Shown in pieces: positions 38,008 through 43,716 of a stretch of 43,716 bases of DNA; position 1 is the first letter of the stretch, and every line of letters begins with the position of its first letter. The notes below the pieces were generated by a model. That model made no database searches and had not been told where the DNA came from. It saw only the letters and a list, made by a program, of their open reading frames with translations. This DNA comes from Peptococcaceae bacterium UBA2264. GTDB lineage: Bacteria > Bacillota > Desulfitobacteriia > Desulfitobacteriales > Desulfitobacteriaceae. The stretch is from positions 1-43,716 of the forward strand of contig DDXI01000167.1 of assembly GCA_002347475.1 (NCBI GenBank). The letters are read 5' to 3'. A program made the position numbers and the translations under genes.

Positions 38008-38821
38008 TTATACACGGCGTCTCTTGCGCCGGGGAGCCCGGGCCTATAAGTCTATGGGGCAAAACTTTTTGATTGACGATAATGTAATCGAACAAATAGT
38101 CCTGGTCAGTGAGCTGAAACCTGAGACGCTGCTGGTGGAGGTTGGCCCCGGTCTGGGAGTGCTGACCAGGGTCTTGGCCAGGCAGGTCAGAAAAATGTGG
38201 GCGGTGGAGCTGGACAGCCATAAGATTGAGATCCTGCAGCGGGAACTGCAGGGTTTGCCAGTCGAAATTATCAATGGTGATGCCTTGCAGCTTAATCTGG
38301 CACAGCTCTGGGGCAAGGCCCAGGGCTTTCTGATAGGCAATCTGCCTTACTACATTACAAGCCCCCTGATCATGCATTTTTTAGAGCAAAACACTTCTTT
38401 AACAGGTATGACAATTATGGTGCAGGAGGAAGTGGCTGATCGCCTGGCAGCCCGGCCAGGAGGTAAAGAATATGGGGTGTTATCCGTGGCTGTGCAGATT
38501 GCGGCTGAGGCCGAGAAAGTTATGAGAGTACCGGCAGAGGCCTTTTGGCCGGTGCCCAAGGTCAACTCGGCTCTTGTTCGCTTGCGCCTGCGTGCTTACC
38601 CGGGAATAAATGACAAAAAGGCTTTTCTGAAAATTGTCAAAGCCGGCTTCGGCCAGCGGCGTAAAACCTTGGCCAATTCCCTTTCCGCCGGTTTGCAGCT
38701 TCCCAAAGAAACTGTTTCTTTAAAATTAGGCGAACTGGGGATCGATGAAAAACGGCGTTCGGAAACTGTCAGTATCGATGAATTTATCAGGTTGAGCGAT
38801 AGTTTGCGTCAATTTATGTGA
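37991..38821 (+). CDS. rsmA: 16S rRNA dimethyladenosine transferase (KsgA)
   Basis: RsmA dimethylates A1518 and A1519. It has 276 aa from TTG 37991, seven bases after AAGGAGGTGG; a longer frame from 37940 has no site. SMGQNFLIDDNVIEQIV is the family start. LVEVGPGLGVLTRVLARQ is the SAM loop, then WAVELDSHKIEILQ, IINGDALQLNL, FLIGNLPYYITSPLIMHFL (NLPY catalytic), and VQEEVADRLAARPGGKEYGV and PVPKVNSALVRL. The overlap with rnmV implies coupling. Confidence 0.95.
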   Translation: MESALDYTRRLLRRGARAYKSMGQNFLIDDNVIEQIVLVSELKPETLLVEVGPGLGVLTRVLARQVRKMWAVELDSHKIEILQRELQGLPVEIINGDALQLNLAQLWGKAQGFLIGNLPYYITSPLIMHFLEQNTSLTGMTIMVQEEVADRLAARPGGKEYGVLSVAVQIAAEAEKVMRVPAEAFWPVPKVNSALVRLRLRAYPGINDKKAFLKIVKAGFGQRRKTLANSLSAGLQLPKETVSLKLGELGIDEKRRSETVSIDEFIRLSDSLRQFM

Positions 38822-38924
38822 GTGTGCAGAAGCCTGATTGTGAATTAGGCCTTGTTTGGGGTATAATATTGAATTGACAATTAAAGTTATAAAGTCTGAA
38901 GATGCGGAAAGGATTAAAGGGTCT

Positions 38925-39779
38925 GTGGAAACGCTTCATGCAAAATGTGCTTATGCCAAGATCAACCTTGCTTTGGCTATTGTTGGCCGGCGCCGGGATG
39001 GTTATCATGAATTACAAACTGTCATGCAATCTATTGAATTACATGATGTCGTTAAAATAGAAAGAAGCGGGACTGCCCTTGTTTGCAATTGCGGCGGATT
39101 GAGCGGTTCCGGGAACTTGGCTTATCAGGCGGCAGCCCTTTTTCAAAAACACCTCGGGGTCAATGACGGTGTTTTGATCGAGATTACGAAACAAATACCT
39201 TTGCAGGCCGGCTTGGGCGGAGGAAGCAGTGATGCCGCTGCTGTCCTGCTGTTGTTAAATGATATTTATCAGCAACCCTTGACCGCTGAAGAGTTGGCCG
39301 AACTTGCCGGCCTCTGCGGCTCAGATGTGGGTTTTTGTCTGACTGGGGGTACAATGTGGGCCACAGGCCGCGGGGAAGAATTAGAAGAACTCCCTGCCGC
39401 CCCGCAAATGGATCTTGTTCTGGTTAAACCCCTTGGGGGTATTGATACTGGCGAGGCTTATCGCCGCTTCGATGCTCAGGGGCAAGGCCGCAGTATAAGC
39501 AAGCAGGACTGGGGCCGAGTTCTGGCAAGGGGAGAGATTGAAGAGATAGCCTGGCTAATGAGCAATGATTTTGAGCCGGTTTCTTTGGCCATGGTACCGG
39601 AAATATCTCTTATTAAAGAAGAACTGCTACTGGCCGGTTGTTACGGATCTTTAATGTCGGGAAGCGGTTCGGCGGTTTTCGGTATAGCTCAGGATAAGGA
39701 ACATGCAACTTGGATTGGCCAAAGGCTGCTCCGCAAGGGATTCGGCCAGGTTTGGAATACGTCTACTTACAATGCATAA
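38925..39779 (+). CDS. ispE: 4-diphosphocytidyl-2-C-methyl-D-erythritol kinase
   Basis: This is the fourth step of the MEP isoprenoid pathway. It has 284 aa if translation starts at GTG 38925, which lies after AAAGGG; upstream TTG codons at 38856 or 38874 would add 17-23 residues. It has the substrate-binding start CAYAKINLALAIVGRRRDGY and the GHMP ATP loop QIPLQAGLGGGSSDAAAVLL. DVGFCLTGGTMWATGRGEEL and LMSGSGSAVFGIA complete the family motifs. Start uncertain, function firm. Confidence 0.93.
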   Translation: METLHAKCAYAKINLALAIVGRRRDGYHELQTVMQSIELHDVVKIERSGTALVCNCGGLSGSGNLAYQAAALFQKHLGVNDGVLIEITKQIPLQAGLGGGSSDAAAVLLLLNDIYQQPLTAEELAELAGLCGSDVGFCLTGGTMWATGRGEELEELPAAPQMDLVLVKPLGGIDTGEAYRRFDAQGQGRSISKQDWGRVLARGEIEEIAWLMSNDFEPVSLAMVPEISLIKEELLLAGCYGSLMSGSGSAVFGIAQDKEHATWIGQRLLRKGFGQVWNTSTYNA

Positions 39780-39817
39780 TTCATAATTAAGCATTACTCA
39801 GAGGGGGAAGATTTTGT

Positions 39818-40525
39818 ATGCGAACCAGATTAGTTCCGGTAAAACTCGACAGTTACAAACCACTGAGAGAAATAGTATTCGAGTCCATGAGGGATGCTAT
39901 AATCAGCGGGGTCTTAAAGCCTGGTGAAAGGTTGATGGAGATTCAGCTGGCCGAGGAGATGGGAGTAAGCAGGACCCCGGTCCGGGAGGCTATCCGTAAG
40001 CTGGAATTGGAAGCCTTTGTTATTATGATACCCCGCAAGGGGGCCTATGTAGCTGGTGTATCTCATAAGGATGTGGCCGACGTTTTTGAAATCAGGACTG
40101 CTTTGGAGAGTTTGGCAGCCGGTTTGGCGGCTGAACGAGTTACTGCCGACGAAATCGAACAAATGGAACGGGTTTTGATTTTCTCTGAAGGGGAAGAACC
40201 AGATCTGGAAAAAATTGTAGCTCAGGATACTGAGTTTCACGACTTACTCTACAAGGCAAGCCATAATAACCGTTTGCAGCAGATATTGGCTAATCTGCGG
40301 GAACAGATCCAGCGTTTTCGGGCCACCTCTCTGGCCGTGCCCGGCCGGGTTCTGGAGGCAGTCAAAGAACATCGGGCAATCGTGGAAGCCTTGGCTGAAC
40401 ACAACAGCGAACTGGCTCAGGAATTAATGACAGCCCATATCGTGACTGCCGAAAATGTCATGTTCGAAACATTCAATCCTGATATTGTCAAGAATAATTT
40501 GGCCAAGATCAAACAGGATATTTAA
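39818..40525 (+). CDS. GntR-family (FadR/FCD) transcriptional regulator
   Basis: The protein has 235 aa. The winged HTH is LREIVFESMRDAIISGVLKP, GERLMEIQLAEEMGVSRTPV, REAIRKLELEAFVIMIPRKG. The FCD effector domain starts VFEIRTALESLAAGLAAERV and has DTEFHDLLYKASHNNRLQQI and VKEHRAIVEALAEHN, with the conserved metal-type Asp/His set. B. subtilis carries purR-yabJ here instead; the target and ligand are unknown. Confidence 0.92.
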   Translation: MRTRLVPVKLDSYKPLREIVFESMRDAIISGVLKPGERLMEIQLAEEMGVSRTPVREAIRKLELEAFVIMIPRKGAYVAGVSHKDVADVFEIRTALESLAAGLAAERVTADEIEQMERVLIFSEGEEPDLEKIVAQDTEFHDLLYKASHNNRLQQILANLREQIQRFRATSLAVPGRVLEAVKEHRAIVEALAEHNSELAQELMTAHIVTAENVMFETFNPDIVKNNLAKIKQDI

Positions 40526-40649
40526 GGAATTGAAATTTTCTTGTCTTGCCGGCAGGTTTTTTTTACCAGACGGAGAATATTAATTAAGATTGACAGGGGG
40601 AAATTAACCAGGAAATCGAAAACAGACTTCGGAAGGGTGGTTATTCAGA

Positions 40650-40904
40650 GTGGATATTACCGATGTACGGATCCGGAAGGTTAATGCGGAAGGTAAGATG
40701 AAAGCAGTAGTATCAGTAACAATTGATAATGCCTTTGTGGTGCATGATGTCAAAGTTGTGGAAGGAACCAACGGTCTTTTTGTAGCCATGCCGAGCCGCA
40801 AGACACCTGAAGGAGAATTCCGTGACATTGCCCACCCAATATCTGCTGCAGCTCGAGAAGTCATTCAGTCTGCTGTGTTGAAAGCTTATCAGGAAGTCGT
40901 GTGA
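40650..40904 (+). CDS. spoVG: Septation/stage V sporulation regulator SpoVG
   Basis: The product has 84 aa. It starts with GTG at 40650 after GGAAGGGTGG. MDITDVRIRKVNAEGKMKAV, VSVTIDNAFVVHDVKVVEGT and LFVAMPSRKTPEGEFRDIAH, PISAAAREVIQSAVLKAY match SpoVG throughout. It is a conserved RNA/DNA-binding regulator of cortex formation, septation and virulence-type genes. It lies upstream of glmU as in Bacillus. Confidence 0.97.
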   Translation: MDITDVRIRKVNAEGKMKAVVSVTIDNAFVVHDVKVVEGTNGLFVAMPSRKTPEGEFRDIAHPISAAAREVIQSAVLKAYQEVV

Positions 40905-40971
40905 CAAGCTTGCCAGAGATAGCTGGATGATGAGGTCATGAAAATCAAGGGTTTTTGCTTAATAGTTAATG

Positions 40972-40998
40972 GGAGACCCAAGCGAGGGTCTCCTTTTT
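40972..40998 (+). terminator. Terminator of spoVG
   Basis: GGAGACCC (40972-40979) pairs with GGGTCTCC (40986-40993), followed by TTTTT. Confidence 0.92.
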
Positions 40999-41131
40999 CC
41001 CATGAAAAAGATTATTAAGCTCCAAAGGAGGTATTTTGTTATATTTTGACGAATAAATTCACATTGAATCGGAATTAATAATATTACGAAATATCGCGAG
41101 TAGAAATTTAGCTTACATGCTTGGAGGAAAA

Positions 41132-42508
41132 ATGCTTATGCCTAATTTAGCAGTGGTGATCATGGCTGCAGGCAAAGGAACCAGAATGAAATCTAAGTTG
41201 CCAAAAGTATTGCATAAGATAGCTGGAAAACCAATGATTGAACATGTTCTGGATGCGGTACGGCAAGTCGGGAGTGAACGGCCCCTGGTAATTTTGGGTC
41301 ATGGCCGGGAAGTTATCGAAAAGCAGGTAGCAGATCGTTGTCAGATTGTCGAGCAGAGTGAACAATTAGGAACCGGGCATGCTGTTATGCAGGCAGTGCC
41401 CTTTTTAGATGAAAAAGACGATGTTATTGTGCTCAGTGGTGATCAGCCCCTGCTTACTGCTGCTACTCTGCTGGAATTAATAAAACTCCACCGTGACCAT
41501 AAGGCTGCAGCTACTGTTTTGACAGCAGAACTGATGCAGCCTTTCGGTTACGGGCGGATTATTAAAAAAGAGCAGGAACTGGATCATATCGTTGAGGAAA
41601 AGGATGCTACTGCGGAAGAACGCAAAATTCAGGAGATAAATACGGGAACTTATTGTTTTAAGGTTGCTGAACTGAAAATGGCTCTCAGGCAGATTACTCC
41701 CCAAAATGCTCAGGGAGAATACTATCTGACTGATGTTTTTAATATATTTTTGGCCAAGGGTGCTAAGGTACTGATACATTGTACCCCGGACAGCAATGAG
41801 TCTTTGGGTATAAACAGCCGCAGCCAGTTGGCTGAAGCAGAAAAGATCTGTCATGAAAGGATCAGACAGTACTGGATGGATAATGGGGTTACCATTATAG
41901 ATCCGATTTCCACTTTTATTGATGCTGAGGTTGAATTGGCTCCGGATGTGATCCTCGAGCCTTTCACTATCTTAAAAGGCCAAACTAAAATCAGCTCAGA
42001 TGCTCTGATTGGACCTCAGGTCCTGATGGAGTCCTGCCTCTGTGGGGAAGGTTGTGAAATCAGCTTTACAGTAGCCCGGGAAGCCCTTATCGCTGAGGGC
42101 TGCAAGATTGGTCCCTTTGCCTATCTGCGACCGGGAACCTGCCTGGAGGCCAATGTTAAAGTTGGAGATTTTGTCGAAATTAAGAAAAGCCAGATTGGCG
42201 TCGGTTCAAAGATACCCCATTTAAGCTATATCGGAGATGCCCTGATAGGCAAATCCGTGAATATTGGTGCCGGGACTATTACCTGCAATTATGACGGGAC
42301 CACCAAATCGATCACTACTATTGGTGATCATGCTTTTATCGGCAGCAACACCAATCTGGTAGCGCCTGTGGAAATTGGCGAAGGTGCTGTGACGGGGGCC
42401 GGTTCAACCATTACCAAGGACGTACCTGCGCAGGCCCTCGCTGTGGAACGGAGTAAACAAATAACCAGGGACCATTACAGAAACAAAGATACTAAAGAGA
42501 AGAAATAG
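41132..42508 (+). CDS. glmU: Bifunctional UDP-N-acetylglucosamine pyrophosphorylase/glucosamine-1-P acetyltransferase
   Basis: GlmU makes UDP-GlcNAc for peptidoglycan. It has 458 aa from ATG 41132 (GGAGG close upstream; ATG 41138 also possible). The nucleotidyltransferase start is LAVVIMAAGKGTRMKSKLPK, followed by GTGHAVMQAVPFL and VLSGDQPLLTAATLLEL. From about 255 the left-handed beta helix runs, with IGPFAYLRPGTCLEANVKVG, DFVEIKKSQIGVGSKIPHLS, YIGDALIGKSVNIGAGTITC, NYDG as the acetyltransferase site. It is followed nine bases later by prs. Confidence 0.97.
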   Translation: MLMPNLAVVIMAAGKGTRMKSKLPKVLHKIAGKPMIEHVLDAVRQVGSERPLVILGHGREVIEKQVADRCQIVEQSEQLGTGHAVMQAVPFLDEKDDVIVLSGDQPLLTAATLLELIKLHRDHKAAATVLTAELMQPFGYGRIIKKEQELDHIVEEKDATAEERKIQEINTGTYCFKVAELKMALRQITPQNAQGEYYLTDVFNIFLAKGAKVLIHCTPDSNESLGINSRSQLAEAEKICHERIRQYWMDNGVTIIDPISTFIDAEVELAPDVILEPFTILKGQTKISSDALIGPQVLMESCLCGEGCEISFTVAREALIAEGCKIGPFAYLRPGTCLEANVKVGDFVEIKKSQIGVGSKIPHLSYIGDALIGKSVNIGAGTITCNYDGTTKSITTIGDHAFIGSNTNLVAPVEIGEGAVTGAGSTITKDVPAQALAVERSKQITRDHYRNKDTKEKK

Positions 42509-42517
42509 GGGGAAAAA

Positions 42518-43474
42518 GTGATCATGGCTGTAGCTGTAAAGAAGTTGAAAATTTTCTCTGGGAATGCCAATCCGGAACTGGCTGAGGAAATAGCAGCCTA
42601 TCTGGGAATTCCGCTGGGTGAAGCCAAGGTGGTGAGCTTTTGCGATGGAGAAACCAGTATTGTTATCAATGAAAGCGTGCGCGGAGCCGATGTTTTTGTC
42701 ATTCAGCCTACCTGCAATCCTACCAATGATAACATTATGGAATTACTGATTATGATTGATGCCTTAAAACGTGCTTCAGCTTATCGCATTACAGCAGTAA
42801 TGCCTTACTACGGCTATGCCCGCCAGGAACGCAAGTCTAAAGCCAGGGATCCGATTACAGCCAAATTATTGGCCAATCTGATTACAACAGCGGGAGCCAA
42901 CCGGGTTGTGACCATGGATCTGCATGCTCCGGCTATTCAGGGTTTTTTCGATATCCCTGTTGATCATTTGCCTGGAGTTCCGATTTTGGCCGAGTATTTT
43001 CGCGAGAAGGAACTCCAGAATATCTGTGTGGTCTCACCTGATATCGGCGGGGTTATCCGGGCCCGGGGTTTGGCAGAGCGTGTCGAAGGGGCCACTCTGG
43101 CAATTATTGACAAACGCAGACCAGAACCCAATGTATCAGAAATCATGACAGTTATCGGTGATTTGCAAGGTAAAACAGCTATTATGGTCGATGATATTAT
43201 CGATACTGCCGGGACGATTACGCACGCCGCCCAAGCCCTTAAGGACAGGGGGGCCCTGGAAGTCTATGCTTGCTGTACCCATCCGGTTTTATCCGGGGCA
43301 GCTATCGAACGCCTGCAAAATTCTGTTATCAAAGAACTGGTAACCACGAATACAATCCCTTTACCCGCGGAAAAAGCCATTCCCATAATTAAAGTTCTCT
43401 CTGTAGCACCGTTGCTGGGAGAAGCAATTGCCCGCATTCATGAAGATCTCTCAGTCAGCAAACTGTTTGACTGA
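42518..43474 (+). CDS. prs: Ribose-phosphate pyrophosphokinase
   Basis: Prs makes PRPP from ribose-5-phosphate and ATP. The protein has 318 aa from GTG 42518, five bases after AGGGGG; ATG 42524 would be two residues shorter. KLKIFSGNANPELAEEIAAY, FCDGETSIVINESVRGADVF and PYYGYARQERKSKARDPITA are recognisable. The flexible-loop and PRPP motif is VTMDLHAPAIQGFFDIPVDH and IMVDDIIDTAGTITHAAQAL. In Bacillus ctc separates prs and pth; here they are 109 bases apart with no gene between. Confidence 0.97.
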   Translation: MIMAVAVKKLKIFSGNANPELAEEIAAYLGIPLGEAKVVSFCDGETSIVINESVRGADVFVIQPTCNPTNDNIMELLIMIDALKRASAYRITAVMPYYGYARQERKSKARDPITAKLLANLITTAGANRVVTMDLHAPAIQGFFDIPVDHLPGVPILAEYFREKELQNICVVSPDIGGVIRARGLAERVEGATLAIIDKRRPEPNVSEIMTVIGDLQGKTAIMVDDIIDTAGTITHAAQALKDRGALEVYACCTHPVLSGAAIERLQNSVIKELVTTNTIPLPAEKAIPIIKVLSVAPLLGEAIARIHEDLSVSKLFD

Positions 43475-43583
43475 TTTTATTGGCCAGTCTGGGTCACCCT
43501 TCCGGGTTAAGCTGCAGGAGCAATTCGGTGAAGGGAAAGGATATGGCAGGGCACAGCATTATACCGTCTGGGGAGGTGGGGCA

Positions 43584-43716
43584 ATGAAAGCAGTTATTGG
43601 ATTGGGCAATCCTGGGCCCCAATATACCCTAAGCCGGCATAATGTTGGTTTTTTGGCTGTCGACAGGCTGACGGAAGATTTAGGCCTGGTGTTTAAGGCC
43701 AAATATCAGGGTCTGA
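43584..43716 (+). CDS. pth: Peptidyl-tRNA hydrolase, N-terminal part (runs off the right edge)
   Basis: The first 44 codons are present: MKAVIGLGNPGPQYTLSRHN, VGFLAVDRLTEDLGL. Asn in GLGNPG, the Y-x-x-x-RHN site and the catalytic His of RHNVGF are visible. GGGAGGTGGGG precedes the ATG. The enzyme frees tRNA from drop-off peptidyl-tRNA. The remainder (usually ~190 aa) lies outside the window. Confidence 0.96.
   Translation, partial: MKAVIGLGNPGPQYTLSRHNVGFLAVDRLTEDLGLVFKAKYQGL

Overview
The window comes from a spore-forming-type anaerobic Firmicute, most likely a clostridial member of the Peptococcaceae/Desulfitobacteriaceae kind. The evidence is the right-hand gene order (SRP RNA, dnaX, ybaB, recR, yaaO-like, holB, ricT, yabA, rsmI, abrB, metG, tatD, yabE, rnmV, rsmA, ispE, spoVG, glmU, prs, pth), which is the classical origin-proximal order of Bacillus and Clostridia. 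The folate C1/electron-transfer genes at the left edge suggest an anaerobe with acetyl-CoA-pathway or methyl-group metabolism. No species can be named from the sequence alone.

Layout. (1) 1-3104, minus strand: an operon of a MetF-like methylenetetrahydrofolate reductase, etfB and etfA, followed by the start of formate-tetrahydrofolate ligase. (2) 3571-3647: tRNA-Pro(CGG). It is followed by a compact 9-kb integrated element (about 3648-12612) with integrase, repressor, small terminase, HNH nuclease, HK97-type capsid, cold-shock-like protein, an iteron-type putative origin, a RecA-like helicase, a CHC2 zinc-finger primase, an excisionase-like protein and a MerR-like regulator. No portal, large terminase, prohead protease, tail or lysis genes are visible, so it reads as a capsid-encoding phage satellite rather than a prophage. 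(3) 12613-13827: a 1.2-kb segment bounded by two identical 23-bp copies of what I recognise as the 3' end of tRNA-Gly(GCC). It carries integrase arm-type repeats and a secreted Big_2-domain protein behind a structured leader with an intrinsic terminator. (4) 13923-15294: a Cys-rich conserved hypothetical protein, a non-coding stretch with a possible IS605/TnpB end remnant, and a Lys-rich miniprotein. (5) 15608-20799: DAHP synthase, a CcdA/thioredoxin-like redox pair, a candidate small RNA, a DUF1015 protein and aspartate kinase. (6) 21012-24626: tRNA-Ser(GGA), an SPFH-domain membrane protein with a small ribbon-helix-helix partner, a macro-domain protein, an unknown AT-rich gene and two perfect inverted repeats. 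(7) 24793-43716: SRP RNA and the conserved dnaX-to-pth chromosomal block.

How the genes work together. The right block is housekeeping: DNA polymerase III clamp loading and delta prime, recombinational repair, replication control (YabA), RNA maturation (RicT, RsmI, RnmV, RsmA), cell-wall precursors (GlmU), isoprenoids (IspE), PRPP and sporulation/transition regulators (AbrB, SpoVG). Compared with Bacillus subtilis it lacks tmk-darA-yaaR between yaaO and holB, and it has a GntR/FCD regulator where purR-yabJ would be. The satellite-like element is organised as one long minus-strand late/replication transcription unit, with two control regions carrying clear operator-like repeats: 5484-5555 for the XRE repressor and 12293-12363 for the MerR-like protein.

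The most interesting parts are the capsid-encoding minimal satellite, its helically phased GTTGCA iterons, the two homologous attachment-arm modules at 3677-3738 and 12661-12743, and the tRNA-Gly-end-bounded cassette with its unclassified leader RNA.
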